This document shows positions 28,087 through 37,622 of a stretch of 64,000 bases of DNA, piece after piece (the first letter of the stretch is position 1; every line of letters starts with the position of its first letter). Below the pieces are notes generated by a model, which had not been told where the DNA came from, did no database searches, and saw only the letters and a program-made list of their open reading frames with translations. The position numbers and the translations under genes were made by a program. The stretch comes from Alteromonas sp. a30 (lineage in GTDB: Bacteria; Pseudomonadota; Gammaproteobacteria; Enterobacterales; Alteromonadaceae), in contig NZ_JABEPE010000007.1 in NCBI RefSeq assembly GCF_026788005.1, positions 62,001-126,000 of the forward strand. The letters run 5' to 3'.

Positions 28087-28156
28087 AGGGGGTATACCTT
28101 GATAAGGGGAAGGGAAAAAGCGCCAACCGCATTACTGGCGCTCATTTGGATGTGGC

Positions 28157-28747
28157 TTATTGGTGTTTGCCTACTTCCCAGTCAGTGTTGGAAAGCAGTT
28201 TCTCACCGGATTCAATGGCACCGGACTCCATAGTGGTGCCCATAGAATCATTCCAACGGTTTAAGTAACCGAATAAGGCGATAACGCCCATGATTTCTAC
28301 GATTTCACCTTCATCCCAGTGTTTATTCATTTCATCAATGAGTGCTTGGTCAACGTCGTTTGGAATGTTTGAGGCTGCCACGGTAAGGTCGAGCGCAGCA
28401 CGCTCAGCGTCGCTAAAAGAAGGGTGGGTTTTGTAATCCCAAACATTATCCATTTGCTCTTGCTCAGCACCGTAGCGCTCTGCCGCGCGAATAGTGTGCG
28501 CCTGACAATAACGGCAACCTGTTACATTACTCGAAACATAGGCAATTAAGCGTTTGAATGCGCTGGTGACGCGGCCGTGGTTTTCCATGACTGCCATGTT
28601 CAAGCCGATAAAGGCTTTAGCAATCGCCGGGCGGCGCATCATAGTTAAAACACTGTTAGGACAAAAGCCAAGTGTTTCATTAAAGAATTTCGCCATTTCG
28701 GCTACTTCGGGGTTAGAGTCGGCGGGCAAAGGTTGAACTAAAGGCAT
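28157..28747 (-). CDS. Carboxymuconolactone decarboxylase/AhpD-like peroxidase-related protein
   Basis: 196 residues. The AhpD-like redox motif is present as C78-R-Y-C81-Q-A-H84 inside AYVSSNVTGCRYCQAH, as in the uncharacterised peroxidase-related subfamily. Such all-alpha proteins use the CxxCxxH site in peroxide or disulfide chemistry. There is no signal peptide. It lies 70 bp upstream of the transporter gene on the same strand, but the intervening sequence gives no strong case for an operon. The substrate is unknown. Confidence 0.85.
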   Translation of the reverse strand: MPLVQPLPADSNPEVAEMAKFFNETLGFCPNSVLTMMRRPAIAKAFIGLNMAVMENHGRVTSAFKRLIAYVSSNVTGCRYCQAHTIRAAERYGAEQEQMDNVWDYKTHPSFSDAERAALDLTVAASNIPNDVDQALIDEMNKHWDEGEIVEIMGVIALFGYLNRWNDSMGTTMESGAIESGEKLLSNTDWEVGKHQ

Positions 28748-28837
28748 TCGGTTTTTCCTATCGAAAAGTTTGCGTTGTTTTAATTTCGAGTAGGAATATA
28801 CACGGATTTTAATTTTAGATACAAACCAAGGGGCGAT

Positions 28838-29326
28838 TTACTCGGCATCTTGTTGGAAAAATATCTGCATTTCTTTGGAGATATGTTTACGGATCTCCAC
28901 TAACTTCACTGCTGCTTCGAGCTGCCTTTGGTCTTTTTCGGTTTGCGGCTCCCATTGCGGAACCGTTGCTGGATGCCCGTGTTGGTCGACGGCAACCATA
29001 ATCACAATGCAAGATGTCGTAAGGCGGCGGTTAAGGGATTTGGGGTCGCATGCGTTAACTTCTAAGGCAATATGCATTGAAGATTTACCGGTGTAAATAA
29101 CTTGAGCTTCAACTTCAACTAAGCTGCCAACGTGGATCGGGGAAATGAAATTGATACCGCCAGCGTAGGCGGTTACACAATATTGACCACTCCAACCGGC
29201 GGCACAAGCATAAGCTGCGAGATCTATCCATTTCATGACGGCTCCACCGTGTACCTTGCCACCGAAGTTTACGTCTTGTGGCTCAGCCAAAAAGCGCAAA
29301 GTGATATCTCGTTGAGCCTGTCTCAT
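28838..29326 (-). CDS. Acyl-CoA thioesterase, hotdog fold (YciA-like)
   Basis: 162 residues from the ATG at 29324-29326 (MRQAQRDITLRFLAEPQDVN); the frame opens 16 codons earlier without support. FGGKVHGGAVMKWIDLAAYACA (about 20-41) is the hotdog active-site region, with the HGG and acidic residue typical of BFIT/YciA acyl-CoA hydrolases. The family hydrolyses acyl-CoA esters in the cytoplasm. The C-terminus has an added helical stretch rich in Lys, Glu and Gln. There is no operon partner. Confidence 0.88.
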   Translation of the reverse strand: MRQAQRDITLRFLAEPQDVNFGGKVHGGAVMKWIDLAAYACAAGWSGQYCVTAYAGGINFISPIHVGSLVEVEAQVIYTGKSSMHIALEVNACDPKSLNRRLTTSCIVIMVAVDQHGHPATVPQWEPQTEKDQRQLEAAVKLVEIRKHISKEMQIFFQQDAE

Positions 29327-29521
29327 AATGTTCTTACCTACAACAATGTGAATAGTTTTTGTTTGATTACACAAGCATTCTATTGTGCCTACATTCTCAT
29401 TTTTGGCTAGTTTTATTCTCGTTAAAAAAGTGTATTACATTTGTTAACCCATAACCGATGAGTTTAGCTGGACCTAAGGAAAGTAGGTTGGAACACATAA
29501 TTATTGGGATGGGCTTACCGC

Positions 29522-29998
29522 CTACAAATAGGCGGCAATAAAACGCTTAAGCGCCGGTAATTCGTGTTCTTTAATGATGGGTTGGCTTTCTGCTTCGTGT
29601 TTAAGGCGTTCAACATCCTGCTTCATTCGTTCTTTTTTCGGCAGGTCTGCGCGCGCTTTGTGCGTTGCCATGTGCTTAATGTTATCGTAGAAACGATGTA
29701 ATTCTGGGTATTCAACACGCACGTCAATTGCTTCACCTAAGTGCATATGATCCAGCAATACACATAAACGAATAGTGCCCTCTGAATAATCACATTGTTC
29801 CTCCAACATGGCGGCAATAATGGTGTCGATGCTTTGCGCGATATTTTGATTCCGTTGTTCAATTTTGCGCGAGTTCTCTGCTTCAATCGCCTTTTGTGTT
29901 TCTGTTTGATGCTTAAGTTGCATTAACAAGGTGCCTGCGTACCAAGCCAGTCCAGCAATAATGATTAATCCAACAGCAAGCAAAATCCAAAGCAGCAT
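29522..29998 (-). CDS. DUF2489 membrane-anchored protein
   Basis: 158 residues with one N-terminal membrane helix (about 3-24: LWILLAVGLIIIAGLAWYAG). A coiled-coil-like region (about 28-58) and a cytoplasmic domain with YSEGTIRLCVLLDHM follow, the pattern of DUF2489, a family common in marine gammaproteobacteria. Its function is not known. The gene is divergent from the blaI-like gene, and the 243-bp gap holds that gene's operators. Confidence 0.85.
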   Translation of the reverse strand: MLLWILLAVGLIIIAGLAWYAGTLLMQLKHQTETQKAIEAENSRKIEQRNQNIAQSIDTIIAAMLEEQCDYSEGTIRLCVLLDHMHLGEAIDVRVEYPELHRFYDNIKHMATHKARADLPKKERMKQDVERLKHEAESQPIIKEHELPALKRFIAAYL

Positions 29999-30135
29999 AG
30001 CATTCCTCTTAAGGGTTAACGTCCGATGGGTGTCGTTGAACGTCGTATTTATTTGGCGTAAATCAGTGCGGATGTATAGTAAACGAAAAATAGAGGCGTT
30101 TGGATGGCTTTTCAGTTTTACTTTTTTACTTTATC

Positions 30136-30197
30136 AAAACCTATTGACGATAGGTTTTTCTCTCTCTAACATATAAAACCTATCGACAATGGGTTTT
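30136..30197 (+). promoter_or_regulatory. Promoter with two BlaI-like operators
   Basis: Operator 1 is AAAACCTA (30136-30143) with TAGGTTTT (30151-30158). Operator 2 is AAAACCTA (30175-30182) with TGGGTTTT (30190-30197). Their centres are 39 bp apart. A -35 TTGACG (30144-30149) lies inside operator 1, and TAACAT (30167-30172) follows at 17 bp as a -10. Repressor binding would cover the promoter of the downstream operon. Confidence 0.8.
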
Positions 30198-30241
30198 TTG
30201 TCCGTGGTCTTACCCAATTCTATTTATCAGGTAGTAAAACA

Positions 30242-30628
30242 GTGAAATTAGGTGATTTAGAAAAGCAGGTTTTACATTATTTGTGGAAGCACGAATCTGC
30301 TGATGTAAAACAAGTTTTTGCGTATTTCGAAACGCGCCGTGGTGGCAGCTTAAACACATATCAAAGCACCCTCGACCGGTTGTTCAAAAAAGGTTTATTA
30401 TCCCGATATAAAGCAGGTCACGCTTTTCAATACCAAGCAAAAGTAGAACGTTACGAACTTATTGGTCACCTGATTAAATCCATTACTAGCGACTTTATTG
30501 CTGATGATGACAGTAGCTTAATTGCTGCATTTTCTTCGATGTCCTCGGAGTTTGACGAAGAACAGTTGTCGAAGTTAGAAACTCTCATTGAACAGCAGCG
30601 TCAAAAACTGAAGCAAGGCGACAACTAA
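30242..30628 (+). CDS. BlaI/MecI-family transcriptional repressor
   Basis: 128 residues from a GTG start (30242-30244). The N-terminal winged helix (about 1-70) has LGDLEKQVLHYLWKHESADV and LNTYQSTLDRLFKKGLLSRY, as in BlaI and MecI. The C-terminal part is a helical dimerisation domain. No cysteines are present, so it is not a CopY-type copper sensor. In the classic system an M56 protease cleaves the repressor to induce the genes; such a protease is encoded one base after this stop codon. The paired operators upstream fit autoregulation of the whole efflux operon. Confidence 0.9.
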   Translation: MKLGDLEKQVLHYLWKHESADVKQVFAYFETRRGGSLNTYQSTLDRLFKKGLLSRYKAGHAFQYQAKVERYELIGHLIKSITSDFIADDDSSLIAAFSSMSSEFDEEQLSKLETLIEQQRQKLKQGDN

Positions 30629-30629
30629 C

Positions 30630-31640
30630 ATGATTGAAGGCAATCCCGCTATCGTCCTAAATATGTTAGCCATTGCTACCTTAGCGTTTGCTGTTTCCGG
30701 CACTGCGATTTCCGTATTTGTATCCTTATTTGGGAAGAGCATGCTTCGCAGCGATATTGCTTCCAGAAAGCGGGTGTTATGGCTTTTGGCCTCTGCGCCT
30801 TGGACAATTAGCTTGCTAGTTGCCTTATTATTCTTAAATTGCTGCTTTGATGTTATTGCTTTTCAGTCTAATCATAGTCACAACTTCATGTTAATTGATT
30901 GGCACTATGAGTCTAATTACAGTGAGCGCGCGAAGTTGCATCATATTCAGCAGTTTCACTGGTGGAGTTGGCGTGGTTTTGCTTTGTTAACCGCCGTATC
31001 ATTTTGCGCTTATGTTGTGTTGAAAAAGAGTCGTGAACTTCGGCAGCACCGAGCACAGTTAACACGTCTATTACAACAGAGTCGTTCTTCTTCTGATGGT
31101 ATTTTGGTGGTGCAATCTGCCAATGCTTTTGCTTTTACTACAGGTTTTTTTAAGAAGCATACTTTTATCAGTTCAGGGTTGTTAGCACACACATCTCCCG
31201 ATGAACAACGCGCCATTTTGTTGCATGAAGATGCACATTTACGTGCCAATGATCCCATTAAAAAGTGGATATATAGCTTCTTAACTGCGTTTTTCATTCC
31301 TGTACTCGCGTTACGTTTGCGTATGTTGATGACATTAAGCACAGAACAAGAAGCGGATGCACAAGTGATTAAACAAGATGTTGAGCCTACATTTATGGCA
31401 CGTACATTAGTGAAAGTTGCACGCTTAAATATTACCGCCACACCTATGCAATATTCCGAGTTGGTGGCCAATTTTGCCGACGACATGTTGCAACAACGGG
31501 TTTACTTTTTGTTGGGTAAATTAGAATTACAGCCCATTAGTAAGCGCTTTACGTCATTATTTATGTTGTTAATCCTAAGTGTGTCATTGCCCTCGGTTGA
31601 TGGCGTTTTGTACTTAATGGAAGCCTTGTTCAAGCATTAA
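30630..31640 (+). CDS. M56-family (BlaR1/MecR1-like) membrane metalloprotease without a sensor domain
   Basis: 336 residues. The zinc protease motif H-E-D-A-H is at 199-203 (LLHEDAHLRANDP), and EQEADAQVI about 50 residues later supplies the third ligand region. Membrane helices are predicted near 7-33, 48-70, 115-131, 210-232 and 310-328. It ends after the last helix and lacks the penicillin-binding sensor domain of BlaR1, so its input is not a beta-lactam by the known route. An extracytoplasmic His-rich loop (HSH, HH, HW between about 80 and 112) may sense metal; this is inference. Its start is one base after the repressor stop. Confidence 0.87.
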   Translation: MIEGNPAIVLNMLAIATLAFAVSGTAISVFVSLFGKSMLRSDIASRKRVLWLLASAPWTISLLVALLFLNCCFDVIAFQSNHSHNFMLIDWHYESNYSERAKLHHIQQFHWWSWRGFALLTAVSFCAYVVLKKSRELRQHRAQLTRLLQQSRSSSDGILVVQSANAFAFTTGFFKKHTFISSGLLAHTSPDEQRAILLHEDAHLRANDPIKKWIYSFLTAFFIPVLALRLRMLMTLSTEQEADAQVIKQDVEPTFMARTLVKVARLNITATPMQYSELVANFADDMLQQRVYFLLGKLELQPISKRFTSLFMLLILSVSLPSVDGVLYLMEALFKH

Positions 31641-31795
31641 CGCCGGATGGCTTTTTACGTAAAAGTGCGAAATAGCTTCTCAGGAAGCTTTTTTAGAAGA
31701 AAAGAACCGAGCATCAATCGGTTTTTAATAAGTAATTCTTAATAACTGGATGGTACAAACGAGCCCATCGTGTTTGATATGAGGGGGAAGGCTTT

Positions 31796-33118
31796 ATGCC
31801 TCTGACATTGCGCACCAAGGGAAAACCGATTATCTCTCGGTTTCTTAGCGCTGTAATAGAAAAAAGAAAGTGGGCGACAAGCACATTGTTGTCTGGGTCC
31901 TTATTGATTATGGCTTTTCAAGTGGGAGCGGCCCAAGAGCAGGCGACGCAACAAGATACGCTGACGTTGACGCAAGCTGTGCAAAAAACATTAGCACAGC
32001 ATCCCGAAATGCGCGCTTATGGCTTTATGCAAGACGCCGCACAAGGATATGTACAGCAGGCCGCTGTTGGTACGCCGTTAAGTATGGATATCGAAGTTGA
32101 AGACGCTTTGGGAACAGGCGTTTATTCTGGTATTTCTCGGATGCAAACCACGCTGAGTTTAATGTGGTTGTTAGAGCATAAACTATTGCAATCTCAAGTC
32201 GGCGTAGCAACACAAAAAGCGGAGTTAGCTCATCTGCAAAAACAAATTAACGCTTTAGATTTAGCAGCAGAAACCGCCACTATTTTTATTACGTTATTGT
32301 CGCAAAAACAAGAGCTGCAATTAGCCAAACTCGCACAATCTCAGGCTCGCAAAATGTTAGCGGAAATTGAGAAACGCGTTCGAGTAGGTAAATTGAATGC
32401 AATTGACGAACTGCGGGCAACTGCATACCTATCAAAAAAATCATTAGTAGTAGAAGACCTGTTGCATGAAATAGAAGCAAGCAAGGAGCAACTTGCTGCT
32501 CAGTGGCACGGAAGTAGCCACTTTGTGGCGATTGGGTCTTTAGACAATATCCCCAATATGACTCAACTTGAGTCAGCTTATGACAAGCTCAAATCGAACC
32601 CCAAATTACGTTATTTCGCAACTCAGCAACGAGTGGCAGAGGCGGAAATAAGCTTAGCGAAGGTGTCGGCAGTGCCATCTTGGCGGGTAACGGCAGGCAT
32701 TCGCAGGAATGAGGCAAACGATGATGTTGGGTTTGTTGCTCGCTTGTCGATTCCATTTGGTGTTGAGAATCGAAATCAAGGAAAAATACGCGCACTGCAA
32801 GCAGGAAAACAACAGCAGCAGGCTGAGTCTGAAGCGCTATATCAACGTTTAGAAACTCAAGTGTTATTGCTTATACATCGCTTGGAGCATAACCATCATG
32901 TGGTTGATAGCTTATCCAATGAAGTCATTCCCGCGCTTGAGAGTGCTGAACGTAAAGCGCAGCAAGCGTATCAAATTGGTAACTACCGCTATACAGATTG
33001 GTACGCCATTCAGCAAGAGCTGATCGATGCTCAAGATGAGCTGATCCTTGCCTATGCCAACATGCAATTTATCAACATCGAACTTGAGCGCCTAACGGGC
33101 GCGTCCATTTCCCAGTGA
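31796..33118 (+). CDS. czcC: Outer-membrane channel of a metal efflux RND system (CzcC-like, TolC family)
   Basis: 440 residues with a long N-terminal leader and signal (hydrophobic segment at about 32-44, ending VGAAQ). It has the TolC-like duplicated helical hairpin pattern (LTLTQAVQKTLAQHPEM; RVGKLNAIDELRATAYLS; YQIGNYRYTDWYAIQQEL). CzcC proteins form the outer-membrane exit for cations. AGGGGGAAGG precedes the ATG. The stop overlaps the beginning of the adaptor frame, and the M56 gene lies 155 bp upstream, so the operon may continue from blaI. Confidence 0.87.
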   Translation: MPLTLRTKGKPIISRFLSAVIEKRKWATSTLLSGSLLIMAFQVGAAQEQATQQDTLTLTQAVQKTLAQHPEMRAYGFMQDAAQGYVQQAAVGTPLSMDIEVEDALGTGVYSGISRMQTTLSLMWLLEHKLLQSQVGVATQKAELAHLQKQINALDLAAETATIFITLLSQKQELQLAKLAQSQARKMLAEIEKRVRVGKLNAIDELRATAYLSKKSLVVEDLLHEIEASKEQLAAQWHGSSHFVAIGSLDNIPNMTQLESAYDKLKSNPKLRYFATQQRVAEAEISLAKVSAVPSWRVTAGIRRNEANDDVGFVARLSIPFGVENRNQGKIRALQAGKQQQQAESEALYQRLETQVLLLIHRLEHNHHVVDSLSNEVIPALESAERKAQQAYQIGNYRYTDWYAIQQELIDAQDELILAYANMQFINIELERLTGASISQ

Positions 33119-33126
33119 GTACAATC

Positions 33127-34404
33127 ATGATGAATCGACAACGCAGAATTTCCTTTTTTATCACCCAAACCACGATACTGTTTTTATGTTCAATGTTCAG
33201 CTTATTCGCGTTAGCGAGTGGCGGGCATGGTCATGCAATGCAAGCGGATGCTTTCGAGAAAGGTGTACACAATGGACGCCTGTTAACAGATCAAGATTTT
33301 GCTTTAGAACTGAAAATTTTTGAGCAAGGCACTTCACCTGAATGGCGAGTTTACCCTAGTGTTAAAGGTAAACCCTTACCCCCAGAGCAAGTCTCGTTAA
33401 GCATGACATTGATTCGACTGGGCAACCAAATTGAGGAAATTTCGTTTACGTCTGTTGGCGACTTTCTTAAAGGAGAACAGACGGTATATGAACCGCATTC
33501 ATTTCAAGTGAAAGTGAGTGCTCGCTATCAGGGTAAAGATTATCAATGGGAATATGATAATTTTGAAGGCCGCACTCGCATAGCTTCGGATATGGCGCAA
33601 AGCATGGGCGTTGAAACCGCATTGGTTGGGCCGAAAAACTTCATTGAGCGAGTAACGGTTTACGGAAAACTGACCGTTCCACCAGCATCCATGCGTCATG
33701 TGAGCGCACGCTTTCCCGGTGAAATTCGGTCGGTGAAAGTGGGCTTAGGTCAAAAGGTAGAAAAAGGTCAGGTGCTGGTTATTGTGCAAAGTAATGAAAG
33801 CTTGCAGAACTACGTTATTAAGGCACCGATTTCAGGTGTAATTACTTTTTTAGAGGCTGGCAACGGAGAGCAAGCAAGTGAGCAATCACTACTTACTATC
33901 ACCAATATGGATGAGCTTTACGTTGAACTTAGTGTGTACCCAATGGATGCTGTTCATATTGATATTGGCAATCCTGTGCGTATTGCCTTACCGCAACCAG
34001 CGCAGGCGCAGGGAGCAGGAGCCACCCCGACTTTTGTCGAGAGTCGTATTGTTGATGTACTCACCCAAGTGAATGCTCAGCAGGCGCTAATCTTTCGAGC
34101 AAAAATCAATAACAAAGAAGGTGACTTTAAAGCCGGACAATTTATTCGCGCAGAAATTGAAACCGCCCAGTATCCAGTTGATTTAGCAGTGAAAACCAAA
34201 GCCTTGCAGTCATTCCGCGATTTTACCGTGGTATATGCGCGCGTGGGGGAAACTTATGAGGTACGGATGTTGGAGTTAGGGCGTCGATCGGGTGAATGGA
34301 TAGAAGTGCTAAGTGGTATTGATGCGAATACTCAATATGTTACTGAAAATAGCTACTTGATTAAGGCCGACATCGAAAAGTCCGGCGCAGCTCATGACCA
34401 TTAA
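33127..34404 (+). CDS. czcB: Periplasmic adaptor of a metal efflux RND system (CzcB-like)
   Basis: 425 residues from the ATG at 33127 (MMNRQRR); a GTG at 33115 overlapping the czcC stop is an alternative. A signal segment is followed by GGHGHAMQ, a short His-rich start to the mature protein. The N-terminal periplasmic domain is the type found in CzcB-like adaptors. The barrel/lipoyl halves (VTVYGKLTVPPASM, GQKVEKGQVLVIVQSNE, IKAPISGVITFLEAGNGE) and beta-barrel follow. It joins CzcA to CzcC and may hand over metal. Confidence 0.87.
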   Translation: MMNRQRRISFFITQTTILFLCSMFSLFALASGGHGHAMQADAFEKGVHNGRLLTDQDFALELKIFEQGTSPEWRVYPSVKGKPLPPEQVSLSMTLIRLGNQIEEISFTSVGDFLKGEQTVYEPHSFQVKVSARYQGKDYQWEYDNFEGRTRIASDMAQSMGVETALVGPKNFIERVTVYGKLTVPPASMRHVSARFPGEIRSVKVGLGQKVEKGQVLVIVQSNESLQNYVIKAPISGVITFLEAGNGEQASEQSLLTITNMDELYVELSVYPMDAVHIDIGNPVRIALPQPAQAQGAGATPTFVESRIVDVLTQVNAQQALIFRAKINNKEGDFKAGQFIRAEIETAQYPVDLAVKTKALQSFRDFTVVYARVGETYEVRMLELGRRSGEWIEVLSGIDANTQYVTENSYLIKADIEKSGAAHDH

Positions 34405-34428
34405 TTCAGATCGCAAAAAGGAAAAGCT

Positions 34429-37400
34429 ATGTTAGATAAGATATTAACGTTTGCGATCATGCGCCGACGGCTAGTGCTGGTTTTGGTGTTTGCGCTGGCG
34501 GGTTTGGGATTGTACAACTTCACAAAATTGCCTATTGATGCGGTGCCAGACATCACAAATGTACAGGTAATGATCAACGCTGAAGCGCCGGGTTACACGC
34601 CATTAGAGGTGGAGCAGCGCATTACCTACCCGTTAGAAACAGCGCTGGCAGGATTGCCCAACTTAACCTATACGCGCTCAATTTCACGTTATGGTTTGTC
34701 TCAGGTGATTGCCATATTCAGCGACGATACCGACATCTATTTTGCACGACAGCTCATTAGTGAACGCCTTAGCGCGGCAAAGTCGGAATTGCCTATGGGG
34801 ATAGAGCCTATGCTTGGCCCTGTTGCCACTGGTTTAGGTGAAATCTTCATGTTTACAGTGGATGTTATTCCCGGTGCTACGAACCCCGATGGTTCCCCCA
34901 TTACACCGACTCAACTACGCACCGCACATGATTGGATTATTCGGCCTCAACTTATGCAAGTGGAAGGTGTGGTTGAGGTCAATCCTACAGGTGGATTTAA
35001 GCGGGAAATTCTAGTGGCGCTTTTACCTGAAAAACTATTGCAATTTGGCCTCACCCAAGAAAACGTGATGCAGGCACTACGGCAGCATAATCAAAATCAA
35101 GGCGCAGGGTTTATTGAGCAAAACGGTTCGCAATATTTAGTGCGAGTTCCGGGGCAGTTGAGTGACTTAAACCAAATTGCGCAAGTGCCGTTGAAGACTC
35201 AAACCGGACAAATTTTACGAGTCGGGGATGTTGCTCAAATTGGTGAAGGTAAAGAATTGCGTTCGGGAGCCGCAACGCAGAATGGTCGCGAAGTGGTACT
35301 CAGTACGGTGTTTATGCTGATTGGCGAAAACAGCCAGAAAGTGGCAAAAGAGGTAGGACAACGCTTGCAGACTATCCGTGCCAGCTTGCCACAGGGCGTC
35401 ACTCTCAATCCGGTTTATGACCGCACTAAGCTGGTGGACAAAACCCTTGATACGGTGAAAACCAATTTAATTGAAGGGGCGTTACTGGTTATTGTTATTT
35501 TGTTTTTGTTATTGGGTAATGTGCGCGCTGCATTGTTAACGGCAGCGGTTATCCCTTTTGCCATGCTCATGACCATGACAGGCATGGTGCAAACCCGCAC
35601 TTCTGCCAACTTAATGAGTCTTGGCGCACTAGACTTTGGCTTATTAGTCGATGGTGCCATTATTATTGTAGAGAATTGTCTGCGGCGCTTGAGCGACGAA
35701 GCTAGAGAAGGCAAAACGGAGACATTGCCGTTAAGTACACGTTTGAATTTGGTGTTTGAAGCCACCCAAGAAGTGATTCGTCCAGCATTATTTGGCGTGT
35801 TTATTATCACCGCCGTATACCTGCCTATTTTCACGTTGTCTGGCGTGGAGGGAAAAATGTTCCATCCAATGGCGATTACCGTGGTGATGGCGTTGGTTAG
35901 TGCCATGATTCTATCGATCACTTTTGTGCCAGCCATGATTGCACTGATGTTTAAAAAGCCCGTGGTAGAAAAAGAGAACGCCATCATGAGAGCTAGTGGG
36001 GCACTGTATCAGCCAATATTGCGTTTTGTCATTAAAGCGCGATGGTTGGTGGTAAGCGTTGCCGCAGCGTTAGTGATAGGCACTGTTGCGCTAAGCGCTA
36101 ACTTAGGCAGTGAATTTGCGCCCAACTTGGATGAAGGTGATATTGCCATGCATGCGCTACGTATTCCGGGTACATCGCTTACACAATCCATTCAAATGCA
36201 AACCGTTTTGGAGTCAAAGATTAAAGAAGTGCCGGAAGTGGCGCGTGTGTTTTCGAAAATTGGCACGCCGGATGTCGCAACCGATCCTATGCCGCCGAGC
36301 GTCGCCGATACTTTTATCATCCTTAAACCCCGTGAACAGTGGCCGCAACCGGATAAACTAAAAGTTCAGGTAGTCAAAGATATTGAAACGATAGTGAATC
36401 AAGTCCCGGGAAATCGTTATGAGTTCTTACAGCCGATTCAAATGCGTTTTAATGAATTGCTCGCGGGTGTGCGCTCTGAGCTGGCAATTAAACTTTTTGG
36501 TGATGATTTTGACATGTTGGCTCGCGTTGGCGCCGAAATAGGTCAGGCCATTTCAAGTGTACAAGGCATTCGCGATATTCAAGTGGAGCAAATTAGTGGA
36601 TTGCCTATTTTAACCTTAATCCCTAAAGAAACCATGCTAGCGCTATACAGCTTAAGCACCACGGAGTTGCAACAACAAGTGGCAGTGGCTATTGGCGGTG
36701 AACAAGTAGGCAAATTTTATGAAGGCGATAAACGTTTTGATATTGTGGTGCGTTTGCCTGAACACATGCGTCAGGATGTTCGCAGCTTGTCGCGCTTACC
36801 TATCGCATTGCCGGATGGTGGTTATGTGCCGTTGCAGGAGTTAGCGGGCATTGAGCACGTCAATAGTGCCAACCAAGTGAATCGCGAGAATGGTAAGCGT
36901 CGAATCGTTGTGACTGCAAATGTAAGGGAACGTGATTTGGGCAGCTTTGTTCAGGACATTCAACACGTCATTAATACCAAAGTGAATATTCCGCCGGGAT
37001 ACTGGGTTGAATACGGCGGCACATACGAGAAATTGCAATCGGCATCAGCGCGATTAAGCATTGTGGTGCCCATTACCTTGGTGCTTATTATTGGATTGTT
37101 GTTACTGGCACTAGGCTCATTAAAAGATGCAGTGATCATTTTCACCGGCGTGCCATTAGCCCTTACTGGCGGCGTGTTGGCGTTATGGTTGCGAGATATT
37201 CCCTTCTCCATTTCTGCGGCGGTTGGTTTTATTGCGCTGTCTGGTATCGCGATTTTAAACGGTTTGGTGATGGTGTCTTTTATTCGTTCTTTAAGAGCTG
37301 GCAATTTGGCGCTAGAAACCGCCATTATTCAAGGCGCGTTATCACGGTTAAGGCCGGTACTGACTACCGCATTGGTGGCGTCACTGGGATTTGTGCCAAT

Positions 37401-37542
37401 GGCGTTGAATACTGGAATTGGCTCAGAAGTGCAAAGACCACTGGCAACGGTGGTGATTGGCGGCGTGATTTCATCCACCTTGTTAACCTTGTTTGTTGTG
37501 CCCGCGCTTTATCGGTTATTTCATAAAGCACAGGTAGAATAG
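34429..37542 (+). CDS. czcA: Heavy-metal efflux RND pump, CzcA type
   Basis: 1037 residues, typical of HME-RND pumps, with twelve membrane helices and two large periplasmic domains. In helix 4, DFGLLVDGAIIIVEN places D402, D408 and E415 exactly where CzcA has its essential proton/cation residues. This marks the divalent group (Zn, Co, Cd, Ni) and not the monovalent CusA group. The N-terminus (PIDAVPDITNVQVMINAEAPG) is standard. AAAGGAAAAG precedes the ATG. The pump works with the two preceding genes to expel cations across both membranes. Confidence 0.92.
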   Translation: MLDKILTFAIMRRRLVLVLVFALAGLGLYNFTKLPIDAVPDITNVQVMINAEAPGYTPLEVEQRITYPLETALAGLPNLTYTRSISRYGLSQVIAIFSDDTDIYFARQLISERLSAAKSELPMGIEPMLGPVATGLGEIFMFTVDVIPGATNPDGSPITPTQLRTAHDWIIRPQLMQVEGVVEVNPTGGFKREILVALLPEKLLQFGLTQENVMQALRQHNQNQGAGFIEQNGSQYLVRVPGQLSDLNQIAQVPLKTQTGQILRVGDVAQIGEGKELRSGAATQNGREVVLSTVFMLIGENSQKVAKEVGQRLQTIRASLPQGVTLNPVYDRTKLVDKTLDTVKTNLIEGALLVIVILFLLLGNVRAALLTAAVIPFAMLMTMTGMVQTRTSANLMSLGALDFGLLVDGAIIIVENCLRRLSDEAREGKTETLPLSTRLNLVFEATQEVIRPALFGVFIITAVYLPIFTLSGVEGKMFHPMAITVVMALVSAMILSITFVPAMIALMFKKPVVEKENAIMRASGALYQPILRFVIKARWLVVSVAAALVIGTVALSANLGSEFAPNLDEGDIAMHALRIPGTSLTQSIQMQTVLESKIKEVPEVARVFSKIGTPDVATDPMPPSVADTFIILKPREQWPQPDKLKVQVVKDIETIVNQVPGNRYEFLQPIQMRFNELLAGVRSELAIKLFGDDFDMLARVGAEIGQAISSVQGIRDIQVEQISGLPILTLIPKETMLALYSLSTTELQQQVAVAIGGEQVGKFYEGDKRFDIVVRLPEHMRQDVRSLSRLPIALPDGGYVPLQELAGIEHVNSANQVNRENGKRRIVVTANVRERDLGSFVQDIQHVINTKVNIPPGYWVEYGGTYEKLQSASARLSIVVPITLVLIIGLLLLALGSLKDAVIIFTGVPLALTGGVLALWLRDIPFSISAAVGFIALSGIAILNGLVMVSFIRSLRAGNLALETAIIQGALSRLRPVLTTALVASLGFVPMALNTGIGSEVQRPLATVVIGGVISSTLLTLFVVPALYRLFHKAQVE

Positions 37543-37622
37543 CAACCTCTGGGCCGATAAAGGAAAGTTTGTCGGCTCATCTTCCCCTTTCATCGCGTTT
37601 CTTATTTGCTGTTTGCGGATGG

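Noticed and set aside
37543-37575. Hairpin after czcA (GCCGATAAA against TTTGTCGGC)
   Set aside because: The stem is imperfect and there is no T run on either strand; too weak to list as a terminator.
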